From the NCBI RefSeq assembly GCF_964252635.1, contig NZ_CAXUNP010000025.1:1-51147 (forward strand): DNA of 51,147 nucleotides. Direction: 5' to 3'. A program made the position numbers and the translations under genes. The notes under the pieces are model-generated. The model was not told where the DNA came from, ran no database searches, and saw only the letters and a program-made list of their open reading frames with translations. Source of the stretch: Jatrophihabitans sp964252635 (GTDB lineage: Bacteria; Actinomycetota; Actinomycetes; Mycobacteriales; Jatrophihabitantaceae). Below are positions 8,966-16,671 of this stretch, piece after piece. Numbering within the stretch: position 1 is the first letter of the stretch; every line of letters begins with the position of its first letter.

Positions 8966-10071
8966 CGGTGCACGTCGTCGTCGCCGGCGGGGGAACGGCG
9001 GGGCACATCGAACCGGCGATGAACCTCGCCGACGCGCTGCGCCGTCTGGACCCGGGCGTCGAGGTCACCGCCCTCGGCACGAGCAAGGGGCTCGACACCA
9101 CGCTCATCCCGGCCCGCGGGTACCCGCTGGAGCTCGTGCCGCCCGTACCTCTGCCGCGCCGTCTGAACCGCGCGCTGCTGCAGACCCCGGGCAACGTCCG
9201 GGCCGCGGTGACGGCCGCCTCCGCGGTGCTCGAGCGCGTGCATGCGGACGTGGTCGTCGGTTTCGGCGGGTACGTGGCGGTGCCCGCCTACCTCGCCGCC
9301 CGACGCGCCAGCATCCCGATCGTCGTGCACGAGGCCAACGCGCGGCCGGGCCTGGCCAACCGGGGGGCAGCCCGGATGACGCAGCACGTGTTCACCGCGT
9401 CCGCCCAGGGGCACCTGCCGCACGCGACGCCGATCGGCATCCCGCTGCGCCCGGCCATCTCGCAGCTCGACCGCCCAGCACTGCGCGCCGAGGCCCGCGA
9501 GCGGTTCGGGCTGCGACCCGACCTGCCCACCCTGCTGGTGTTCGGCGGCTCGCAGGGCGCGCAGTCCATCAACCGTGCCGCGTCCGGGGCGGCCGACGGC
9601 CTGCGCGCGGCGGGCGTGCAGGTGCTGCACGTCATCGGCCCCAAGAACGAGCTCGACGTCGCGTCCGACCCCGACGTCCCCTACGTCGTCGTGCCCTACG
9701 TCGACGGCATGCAGTACGCCTACGCCGCGGCCGATTTCGCGCTCTGTCGGTGCGGGGCCATGACGTGTGCCGAGCTGGCGGCCGTGGGCCTGCCCGCGGC
9801 CTACGTGCCCTACCCCGTCGGCAACGGCGAGCAGCGCTTCAACGCCGAGCCGATCGTCCGGGCCGGTGGCGGTCTGCTCGTCGACGACGCGGCCCTCTCG
9901 CCGGACTGGGTGCTGCGCGAGGTCGTGCCGCGTATCGTCGATCCGGCGACGGTGGCCACGATGTCCCGCGCCGCCGAGTCGTCCGGCGCTCGCGACGCCG
10001 ACGTCGTCCTGGCCCGCCGGGTGCTCGACGTAGCCGAGGAACACCGACGGTTTCCAGGAGCGAAGCAGTGA
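8962..10071 (+). CDS. murG: Lipid II synthase MurG (UDP-GlcNAc transferase)
   Basis: Membrane-associated GT28 glycosyltransferase that adds GlcNAc to lipid I, forming lipid II on the inner face of the membrane. Seen: glycine-rich loop GGGTAGH at residues 9-15, the acceptor-domain segment VVGFGGYVAVPAYLAA, VHEANARPGLANR, and the donor-site loop FGGSQGAQSIN. 369 aa. The frame runs open far upstream, but the ATG at 8962 overlaps the ftsW stop (ATGA) and gives the canonical N-terminus. The stop overlaps the murC GTG. Confidence 0.96.
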   Translation: MTVHVVVAGGGTAGHIEPAMNLADALRRLDPGVEVTALGTSKGLDTTLIPARGYPLELVPPVPLPRRLNRALLQTPGNVRAAVTAASAVLERVHADVVVGFGGYVAVPAYLAARRASIPIVVHEANARPGLANRGAARMTQHVFTASAQGHLPHATPIGIPLRPAISQLDRPALRAEARERFGLRPDLPTLLVFGGSQGAQSINRAASGAADGLRAAGVQVLHVIGPKNELDVASDPDVPYVVVPYVDGMQYAYAAADFALCRCGAMTCAELAAVGLPAAYVPYPVGNGEQRFNAEPIVRAGGGLLVDDAALSPDWVLREVVPRIVDPATVATMSRAAESSGARDADVVLARRVLDVAEEHRRFPGAKQ

Positions 10072-11567
10072 CGGCGAGCCGGCCGACCCGCGACCACGAC
10101 GGTGACCGTCCCGACGACTGGTCGGCCCCCGGGGCCGCACTGGTCCGCAGCGCGGCCACCGATGTCATCCCGGCGCTGGCCGACCTCGGCCGGGTGCACG
10201 TGATGGGCATCGCGGGCTCGGGGATGAGTGCGCTGGCCCGCATCCTGCTCGAACGCGGGCTGCAGGTCAGCGGATGCGAGGCGCGTGAGTCCACCACGGT
10301 CACCGGCCTGCGGGCCCTCGGCGCCACCGTGCACATCGGGCACTCGCCGAGCCACCTCGACGACGCCGACACCTTCGTCTACACGACGGCCATCAACCCC
10401 AACCACGAGGAGTTCGTGGCCGCCCGGGCCAGCGGCAAGCCGTTCCTGCGGCGCGCGGCGGCCCTCGCCGCAGCGCTCGAGGGCAAGAGCTGCGTCGCCG
10501 TCTCCGGCACCCACGGCAAGACCTCGGCCACCTCGTTGCTCGTCGTGGCGGCGCAGGCCTGCGGGGCCGACCCCTCGTTCGCCATCGGGGGCAACCTCTA
10601 CGAGACCGGCAAGAACGCCCACCTCGGCAGCGGGCCGTTCGCCGTCGTCGAGGCCGACGAGAGCGACGGCTCGTTCCTGCTGACGCGGCCGACGTCCGCG
10701 ATCGTGCTCAACGTCGAGGCCGACCACCTCGAGAACCACGGCAGCCTCGAGGGCATCCACCGCGCGTTCGAGCAGTTCGTCGACCGGGTCGACCCCGCCG
10801 GGCTCGTGCTGACGTGCGCTGACGACGACGGCGCCAGGCGGGTGGCCGACCACGCGCGGGCGGCCGGGCGGCGCGTGCTGACCTACGGCCTCAGCGAGGA
10901 CGCCGACGTCGTCCTGTCCGATGTGCGGACCCGGGCGGACGCCGTCGAGTTCGACGTGCGCGGCCCCGGTGTCGGCGAGCGGCACCTCCGCGTGGGCGCG
11001 CTGATCGGCGCCCACATGGCCCTCAACGCCACCGCGGCCCTGGTGCTCGTCGCCGAACTGGGCCTCGACATCGACACCGCGATCGCTGCCTGGGCGGGCT
11101 TCGCCGGAGTGCACCGGCGCTTCGAGTCGCACGGCGAGGGCGGCGGGGTGCGGGTGTTCGACGACTACGCCCATCACCCGACCGAGATCGCGGCGTCGCT
11201 GCGCGGTGCACGCGAGGCGCTGGCCGGGACGGGGCGGCTCATCGCGGTCTTCCAGCCCGGGACGTACAGCCGCACCCAGACCTTCGCGCGGGAGTTCGCC
11301 GAAGCCCTGCAACTGGCCGACGTTGCGCTGGTCATGGACATCTTCCCGGCTCGTGAGGAGCCCATCCCAGGGGTCACCGGCGCGACCATCAGCGACCTGA
11401 TCGACCTGCCCGACGGCGCGGTGATCTACGAACCGCGCTATGACGCGGTGCCGGCGCGGGTGGCCGCGGTCGCGCAGCCCGGCGACCTCGTCGTGACGAT
11501 GGGCATCGGCAACGTGTACCTGTTGTGCCGGTCGATCCGGGACGCCTGCGCGGGGACGAACGCATGA
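10068..11567 (+). CDS. murC: UDP-MurNAc:L-alanine ligase MurC
   Basis: Cytoplasmic Mur ligase that adds the first stem-peptide residue. Seen: an N-terminal Asp-rich leader of ~40 residues; nucleotide-sugar loop GIAGSG at 47-52; ATP loop GTHGKTS from 147; EADESDGSF; and DDYAHHPTEIAASLRG in the last third. 499 aa. GTG at 10068 is preceded by AGGAG at 10056-10060 and overlaps the murG stop as GTGA. The stop overlaps the ftsQ ATG. Confidence 0.96.
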   Translation: MTASRPTRDHDGDRPDDWSAPGAALVRSAATDVIPALADLGRVHVMGIAGSGMSALARILLERGLQVSGCEARESTTVTGLRALGATVHIGHSPSHLDDADTFVYTTAINPNHEEFVAARASGKPFLRRAAALAAALEGKSCVAVSGTHGKTSATSLLVVAAQACGADPSFAIGGNLYETGKNAHLGSGPFAVVEADESDGSFLLTRPTSAIVLNVEADHLENHGSLEGIHRAFEQFVDRVDPAGLVLTCADDDGARRVADHARAAGRRVLTYGLSEDADVVLSDVRTRADAVEFDVRGPGVGERHLRVGALIGAHMALNATAALVLVAELGLDIDTAIAAWAGFAGVHRRFESHGEGGGVRVFDDYAHHPTEIAASLRGAREALAGTGRLIAVFQPGTYSRTQTFAREFAEALQLADVALVMDIFPAREEPIPGVTGATISDLIDLPDGAVIYEPRYDAVPARVAAVAQPGDLVVTMGIGNVYLLCRSIRDACAGTNA

Positions 11568-12337
11568 GCACCACGACGCCGTTCCTGCGTCCTGCCGGAG
11601 CCGACCACGGCGACGGTGACGGTGACGTCGGCGGAGCGGGCGACCGGCCGGCCCCCACCTCGTCACGGCGCCGCCTGCGGCTGCTGCTCGCCGGGGGCGT
11701 CGTCGTGGTCCTCGCGCTCGTCGTCACCTGGGTCGTCGCCTTCAGCGCGCTGTTCGGCGTGCGCACCGTGCAGGTGCGCGGCGCGCACACCCTGACCGCC
11801 ACCCAGGTGCAGCAGGCGGCGCGCATCGCGCACGGCACACCGCTGGTGCGTCTCGACACGGCCGCGGCGACCAGGCGCGTCGAGGCGCTGCCCGACGTCT
11901 CCTCGGCACAGGTCAGCACGTCGTTCCCGTCGACGGTGATCGTCACCGTCGTCGAGCGGGTTCCGGTCGGTTACCTCAGCACCGGTGGGCACGACGTACT
12001 CGTGGACCGCACCGGCAACGCCTACCACGCACTGGCCGCGGCGCCGGCCCGCCTGCCCAAGCTTGTCGTCCCGACCGGGTCGGCGGCGGCGTCGGCGCGG
12101 GCCGCGGTGGCCCGGGTGGCCGCCGCCCTGCCCGTCCGGTTGCGCCCGGACGTGCGCTCGATCGACGCGCTGGACCCGGTCGCGATCACGCTCGTGCTGA
12201 CCAAGGGCCGGATGGCCCAGTGGGGGAGCGCGTCGAGCAGCGAGCAGAAGGGCCGGATCCTGCCGGTGCTGCTCGCGCACGCCAAGCACGACACCCAGTT
12301 CAACGTCGTCGACCCGCAGCGTCCGTACAGCCGCTAG
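11564..12337 (+). CDS. ftsQ: Cell division protein FtsQ
   Basis: Bitopic divisome protein linking early and late division proteins. Seen: an Asp/Gly-rich cytosolic N-terminus of ~45 residues, one membrane helix (LLLAGGVVVVLALVVTWVVA), then an extracellular POTRA domain starting VRTVQVRGAHTLTATQV and a beta domain. 257 aa. ATG at 11564 overlaps the murC stop (ATGA), preferred over an in-frame GTG at 11525 inside murC. Last gene of the overlapping block; 250 nt separate it from ftsZ. Confidence 0.93.
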   Translation: MSTTTPFLRPAGADHGDGDGDVGGAGDRPAPTSSRRRLRLLLAGGVVVVLALVVTWVVAFSALFGVRTVQVRGAHTLTATQVQQAARIAHGTPLVRLDTAAATRRVEALPDVSSAQVSTSFPSTVIVTVVERVPVGYLSTGGHDVLVDRTGNAYHALAAAPARLPKLVVPTGSAAASARAAVARVAAALPVRLRPDVRSIDALDPVAITLVLTKGRMAQWGSASSSEQKGRILPVLLAHAKHDTQFNVVDPQRPYSR

Positions 12338-12360
12338 ACCGGCAGCGACGACGCCTGTCG

Positions 12361-12385
12361 GTTGTCCCTACCGACGGCGGACAAC
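12361..12385. repeat. Short inverted repeat after ftsQ
   Basis: GTTGTCC at 12361-12367 and GGACAAC at 12379-12385 form a perfect 7-bp inverted repeat around 11 bases, between the ftsQ stop and the ftsZ promoter region. It could be a weak hairpin or a dimeric operator. No T-run follows, so a terminator role is doubtful. Confidence 0.3.
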
Positions 12386-12454
12386 TGGCGGCGTGTCGCG
12401 CGGCGCGCCTGACGGCCAAATGCGTGCCGTGGTTCTAACTTCGGTCCATCACCC

Positions 12455-12500
12455 CAGGTTGACATAATATTAACCGTTTACTTGAGGGTGAGGGTTCTCG
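12455..12500 (+). promoter_or_regulatory. Putative ftsZ promoter region
   Basis: An unusually AT-rich patch in otherwise GC-rich DNA, with TTGACA at 12459-12464 overlapping ATAATATTAA and followed by GAGGGTGAGGGTT. TTGACA fits a -35 box with the matching -10 around 12482-12488; TAATAT at 12465-12470 is an alternative -10. ftsZ begins about 100 nt downstream, leaving an untranslated leader. Promoters in the ftsQ-ftsZ gap are known in other actinobacteria; the exact start here is inference. Confidence 0.5.
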
Positions 12501-12587
12501 GACCATCGACCTTGTTTCCGTGCAGCCCGCTGTACGGAGCCCACCAGCCACCAGTCGCACCGGCCACACCAGCACACAGGAGCCACC

Positions 12588-13778
12588 ATGACAGCACCGC
12601 ACAACTACCTCGCGGTCATCAAGGTCGTCGGCGTCGGCGGCGGCGGCGTCAACGCCGTGAACCGGATGATCGAGGTCGGCCTCAAGGGCGTCGAGTTCAT
12701 CGCCGTGAACACCGACGCGCAGGCCCTGCTCATGAGCGACGCCGACGTCAAGCTCGACGTCGGCCGCGAGCTGACCCGCGGCCTCGGCGCCGGTGCGCAG
12801 CCCGAGGTGGGCAAGAAGGCGGCCGAGGACCACCGCGACGAGCTCGAGGAGGTCCTCAAGGGCGCCGACATGGTGTTCGTGACGGCCGGCGAGGGCGGCG
12901 GCACCGGCACCGGTGGCGCCCCGGTCGTGGCCAGCATCGCGCGCAAGCTGGGTGCCCTGACCATCGGCGTGGTCACCCGGCCGTTCAGCTTCGAGGGCAA
13001 GAAGCGGGCCACCCAGGCCGACGAGGGCATCGACGCCCTGCGCGCCGAGTGCGACACGCTCATCGTCATTCCCAACGACCGCCTGCTGCAGATCAGCGAG
13101 AGCAACGTGTCCGTCATGGACGCGTTCCGCAGCGCCGACCAGGTCCTGCTGTCCGGTGTCCAGGGCATCACCGATCTCATCACCACGCCCGGCCTGATCA
13201 ACCTGGACTTCGCCGACGTGAAGAGCGTCATGAGCAACGCGGGTTCGGCCCTCATGGGCATCGGCTCGGCGCGCGGCGACAACCGCGCCCGGCAGGCCGC
13301 CGAGATCGCCATCGCCAGCCCGCTGCTCGAGGCGAGCATGGACGGCGCCCACGGCGTGCTGATGTCGATCTACGGCGGCTCCGACCTCGGCCTGTTCGAG
13401 ATCAACGAGGCCGCGACGCTCGTGGCCGAGGCCGCGCACCCCGAGGCCAACATCATCTTCGGTGCGGTCATCGACGACACCCTCGGCGACGAGGTCAAGG
13501 TCACCGTGATCGCCGCCGGGTTCGACAGCGGCCAGCTGCCGTACAAGAAGGTCGACATCCGCCACGAGCCGGCGGCGCAGTCCCGGCGTTCCGTGCCCGC
13601 GCACGCCGCGTCCACGCCGAACGCGGCCGCGGCGCAGCCCCAGCAGCCCCGGCCCTACGAGCCGGCCGGGCAGTACGGCACGCCGACCACGAGCAACGGT
13701 TCGCGTGGCGCCGCCCTGGACCTCGACGCCGCCTACGACGGCGACGATCTCGACGTCCCCGACTTCCTCAAGTCCTAG
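12588..13778 (+). CDS. ftsZ: Cell division GTPase FtsZ
   Basis: Tubulin-like GTPase that polymerises into the division ring. Seen: nucleotide-binding N-terminal domain (IKVVGVGGGGVNAVNRM), tubulin signature GGGTGTG at residues 103-109, the synergy-loop segment NLDFADVKSVM with its catalytic aspartates, a variable linker from ~325 and a conserved C-terminal tail (DDLDVPDFLKS) that binds SepF/FtsW-type partners. 396 aa. ATG at 12588 follows AGGAG at 12579-12583. The visible dcw cluster has no ftsA, so SepF is the likely membrane tether. Confidence 0.98.
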   Translation: MTAPHNYLAVIKVVGVGGGGVNAVNRMIEVGLKGVEFIAVNTDAQALLMSDADVKLDVGRELTRGLGAGAQPEVGKKAAEDHRDELEEVLKGADMVFVTAGEGGGTGTGGAPVVASIARKLGALTIGVVTRPFSFEGKKRATQADEGIDALRAECDTLIVIPNDRLLQISESNVSVMDAFRSADQVLLSGVQGITDLITTPGLINLDFADVKSVMSNAGSALMGIGSARGDNRARQAAEIAIASPLLEASMDGAHGVLMSIYGGSDLGLFEINEAATLVAEAAHPEANIIFGAVIDDTLGDEVKVTVIAAGFDSGQLPYKKVDIRHEPAAQSRRSVPAHAASTPNAAAAQPQQPRPYEPAGQYGTPTTSNGSRGAALDLDAAYDGDDLDVPDFLKS

Positions 13779-13796
13779 TCGGACCCGGGCCGGCAG

Positions 13797-14519
13797 GTGA
13801 ACACCGGCGACGGCGATCGGCGGCAGGCAGCGTTGGTGACGGCGCTGGGTGCGGTGCGGGCGCGGATCTCGAACGCCTGCGAGTCCGTGGGCCGTGACGC
13901 CGCCGAGGTGACGCTCGTCGCCGTCACCAAGACCTGTCCGGCCGCCGACGTGGCGACCCTGGCCCGGCTGGGGGTCGGCGACATCGGGGAGAGCAAGGAC
14001 CAGGAGGTCCGGCGCAAGCTCGACGAGCTGGGCGAGCAGGCCCGCACGATCCGCTGGCACCTGGTGGGTCGGCTGCAGACCAACAAGGCGAAGAGCGTGG
14101 TCACCTATGCCTCCGCCGTCCACTCTGTCGACCGGCTCAAGCTCGCGCGTTCCCTCGCCGACGCCGCGCAGGAGCACCGCGAGACCCCGCTCGACGTGTT
14201 CGTGCAGATCAGCCTCGACGACGACCCCGACCGGGGCGGCGTGGCCGTCGGCGAGCTGGCGGCGCTCGCCGACGCGGTCGCGCAACGTCCGTCGCTGCGG
14301 CTGCGAGGGGTGATGGCGGTACCGCCGATGGGCGCCGACGTCGACGCCGCCTTCGCCCGGCTCGCCGAGCTCTCGCAGCAGGTGCGGGCCGCGCATCCCG
14401 GCGCCGACGCCGTCTCGGCGGGGATGAGCGACGACCTGGAGGCGGCGGTCCGGCACGGATCGACACACGTGCGTGTCGGTACGGCGTTGCTCGGCCGTCG
14501 GAGCCCCGATGTCGGCTAG
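13797..14519 (+). CDS. YggS/YlmE-family pyridoxal phosphate-binding protein
   Basis: Member of the PLP-homeostasis protein family with the fold of alanine-racemase N-terminal domains; believed to buffer PLP rather than catalyse a dedicated reaction. Seen: PLP lysine K45 in AVTKTC, WHLVGRLQTNKAK, and the C-terminal phosphate-binding signature SAGMSDDLEAAVRHGSTHVRVG. 240 aa, normal length. GTG at 13797 lies 18 nt after ftsZ. This gene usually follows ftsZ and pgeF in actinobacteria; pgeF is absent here, the two flanks being directly adjacent. Confidence 0.9.
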   Translation: MNTGDGDRRQAALVTALGAVRARISNACESVGRDAAEVTLVAVTKTCPAADVATLARLGVGDIGESKDQEVRRKLDELGEQARTIRWHLVGRLQTNKAKSVVTYASAVHSVDRLKLARSLADAAQEHRETPLDVFVQISLDDDPDRGGVAVGELAALADAVAQRPSLRLRGVMAVPPMGADVDAAFARLAELSQQVRAAHPGADAVSAGMSDDLEAAVRHGSTHVRVGTALLGRRSPDVG

Positions 14520-14593
14520 CGTCCGATCTGCATACGAGCCAGGCCGTCCGGCCCGCGCTCGTCCTACAGCCCGCTGATTCGTGTGGAGGATCA

Positions 14594-15136
14594 ATGCCCG
14601 GAGCGATGCACCGAATGGGCGTCTACCTCGGCCTCGTCGAGGAGGACGAGTACGCCGAGGCCGACGGCTACGGCTCGGCCCCGGAACGCTCCGCGGGCCG
14701 GCACGACGACTACGCGCAGGCCGAGCCGCAGTACGCCCGCAGCGCGCACGGCGACCGCTACACCGCCCGAGGGGAATCGACCGAGATGACGCGTTACAGC
14801 CGTGAGTACGACGACGCGCCCGCCGCCGTCACCTACGCCGACGAGTACCCGGCCGCGCCCGCGTACCAGATCACCGCGCTGCACCCGCGCACCTACAACG
14901 AGGCGCGGACGATCGGCGAGCACTTCCGCAAGAGCACGCCGGTGATCATGAACCTGTCCGAGATGGACGACGCGGACGCGAAGCGGCTCGTCGACTTCGC
15001 GGCCGGCCTGACCTTCGGCCTGCACGGGCGCATCGAACGCGTCACGGCGAAGGTGTTCCTGCTCAGCCCGCACAACGTCTCGGTGACGGCCCAGGACAAG
15101 GCGAAGATCGAGAACGGCTTCTTCAACCAGTCCTGA
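14594..15136 (+). CDS. sepF: Cell division protein SepF
   Basis: FtsZ-bundling protein that anchors the Z-ring to the membrane. Seen: an N-terminal amphipathic segment MPGAMHRMGVYLGLVEEDEY as membrane-binding helix, a Tyr/Asp/Arg-rich linker to about residue 90, and the conserved C-terminal core (HPRTYNEARTIGEHFR, VIMNLSEMDDADAKRLVDF, AAGLTFGLHGRIERV). 180 aa. Start chosen at ATG 14594, with GGAGGA at 14585-14590. An internal ATG at 14609 would cut into the amphipathic segment. A hairpin follows the gene. Confidence 0.95.
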   Translation: MPGAMHRMGVYLGLVEEDEYAEADGYGSAPERSAGRHDDYAQAEPQYARSAHGDRYTARGESTEMTRYSREYDDAPAAVTYADEYPAAPAYQITALHPRTYNEARTIGEHFRKSTPVIMNLSEMDDADAKRLVDFAAGLTFGLHGRIERVTAKVFLLSPHNVSVTAQDKAKIENGFFNQS

Positions 15137-15153
15137 TCACAGTTCCCGATCGG

Positions 15154-15183
15154 CGGCCTGGCACCATTTGCGGTGCCGGGCCG
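15154..15183 (+). terminator. Hairpin after sepF
   Basis: A 12-bp GC-rich stem (15154-15165 with 15172-15183, one G.T wobble) encloses the 6-base loop ATTTGC and is followed by TTGT. It sits 18 nt after the sepF stop. The T-tract is weak, so it may attenuate rather than fully stop transcription into the YggT gene. Confidence 0.5.
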
Positions 15184-15248
15184 TTGTCATGGGTAGAGCC
15201 GGCGTCGGGTGTGGACCGGGGCCGCGTCATCGAACGAAGGGGCACGCG

Positions 15249-15536
15249 ATGTCGCTGCTGTGGCAGGTCATCGGTTATGCCCTCTGGATCTACATCATCC
15301 TGATCCTGGCGCGCATCGTCATCGAGTGGACCCGGCAGTTCGCGAGGTCGTGGCGGCCGGTCGGTACGGCGGCCGTGGGCCTGGAGATGGTGTACGTGGC
15401 GACCGACCCGCCGATCCGTCTGCTCCGGCGATTGGTCCCGCCGCTCCGGCTGGGTAGTGTAAGCCTCGACTTGAGCGTCATAATCCTGCTGATCGTGCTC
15501 ATCGTGCTGCGTGTGGTGGCGTTGGGCCTGGCTTAA
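15249..15536 (+). CDS. YggT-family membrane protein
   Basis: Small integral membrane protein of the YggT family, of unsettled function, regularly encoded between sepF and divIVA in Gram-positives. Seen: two hydrophobic helices (residues ~3-22 and ~72-94), an amphipathic connection WTRQFARSWRPVG, and the family motif TDPPIRLLRRLVPPLRLG. 95 aa. ATG at 15249 follows AAGGGG; the open frame continues upstream, but that part looks non-coding and overlaps the sepF terminator region. Its conserved neighbourhood suggests a link to envelope growth or division. Confidence 0.85.
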   Translation: MSLLWQVIGYALWIYIILILARIVIEWTRQFARSWRPVGTAAVGLEMVYVATDPPIRLLRRLVPPLRLGSVSLDLSVIILLIVLIVLRVVALGLA

Positions 15537-15627
15537 CAGGGTGCCTAAGATTCAGCAAGCACGATGACGAACGAACCGCATCACGATCCGGCCGGGCCGG
15601 CGCGTGACGAGCAACTGAGGTGACCGA

Positions 15628-16563
15628 ATGCCGTTGACCCCCGCCGAAGTGCACAACGTGGCTTTCAAGAAGCCGCCCATCGGCAAGCGCGGGTACGACG
15701 AGGAGGAGGTGGACGCGTTCCTCGACATCGTCGAGGTCGAGCTCTCCCGTCTCATCGAGGAGAACAACGACCTGCGTAACCGCGCCGGTTCGGGGCAGCC
15801 GGCCCCGGCCCAGCCCGCCCAGGCGGTCGACGGCGACACCGACGGGCGCGGCGGAGCCGACCCGGCCGAGCTCGCCGCCGCCAGGGACGAGAACGCCCGC
15901 CTGAACAGCCGCATCGAGGAACTCGAGCACGCGCTGACCCAGGGCAACGACGGGGCGGCCCAGCAGCTGCAGTCGTTGCAGCAGCAGCTGGCCCAGACCG
16001 AGCAGCAGCTGACCGCCAACCGCTCCGAGCTCGAGCAGGCCCAGTCCGCGCTGAGCGCCGCCCAGAGCGCGCCGCAGCAGCAGTCGGGTGAGGGACAGGG
16101 CCAGGCGGCCGCACCGCAGTTGGCCGAGCACCACCAGCAGGCCGTGCAGATGCTCGCCCTGGCCCAGCAGACCGCCGACCAGCACCTGGCCCAGTCCAAG
16201 GCCGAGGCCGAGCAGCTCATGAGCGAGGCGCAGGCGAACGCCAAGTCGACGACCGACTCGGCCAACGAGCAGTCCACCCGCCAGATCAGCGAGGCCGAGC
16301 AGCGGGCCCGCCAGCTCGACGAGGAGAGCAACGCGCGGGCGAACCAGACGGTCCAGGACGCCGAGCAGCGCGCCGCGACCATCACCGCACAGTTCGAGCA
16401 GCGCAAGGCGGCCCTGGAGCGGCGGGTCGAGGAGCTGCGCACCTTCGAGCGCGAGTACCGCACCCGGCTCAAGAGCTACCTCGAGTCGCAGCTGCGTGAC
16501 CTGGACGCCAGCGGTAAGTCCGAGCCTGCGTCGCCGAACAGCGACTACGCCGAGGCCCAGTAA
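15628..16563 (+). CDS. wag31: Polar growth/division coiled-coil protein DivIVA (Wag31)
   Basis: Scaffold that binds curved membrane and directs polar cell-wall synthesis in actinobacteria. Seen: N-terminal lipid-binding domain MPLTPAEVHNVAFKKPPIGK..GYDEEEVDAFLDIVEVEL, a first coiled coil to ~residue 65, a Gln/Ala-rich variable spacer, and a long coiled coil to ~295 with FEREYRTRLKSYLE, a conserved element before the tail. 311 aa. ATG at 15628, with CTGAGGTGA upstream. Many Gln repeats in the middle are typical low-complexity spacers. Confidence 0.94.
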   Translation: MPLTPAEVHNVAFKKPPIGKRGYDEEEVDAFLDIVEVELSRLIEENNDLRNRAGSGQPAPAQPAQAVDGDTDGRGGADPAELAAARDENARLNSRIEELEHALTQGNDGAAQQLQSLQQQLAQTEQQLTANRSELEQAQSALSAAQSAPQQQSGEGQGQAAAPQLAEHHQQAVQMLALAQQTADQHLAQSKAEAEQLMSEAQANAKSTTDSANEQSTRQISEAEQRARQLDEESNARANQTVQDAEQRAATITAQFEQRKAALERRVEELRTFEREYRTRLKSYLESQLRDLDASGKSEPASPNSDYAEAQ

Positions 16564-16671
16564 CCGCGGCGCCAGGACACTGACGCTGGAGACGAAGGTG
16601 CACGCCCGGGACGCGTCGAGTGCGCCGGTCGTGCCGGGGCCGCGCCCCTCAGGTACGGGGAGTGACGCCCA

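Noticed and set aside
12338..12587. Possible tRNA or small RNA gene in the ftsQ-ftsZ gap
   Set aside because: No cloverleaf arms or T-loop sequence could be found; the features fit a promoter and leader.
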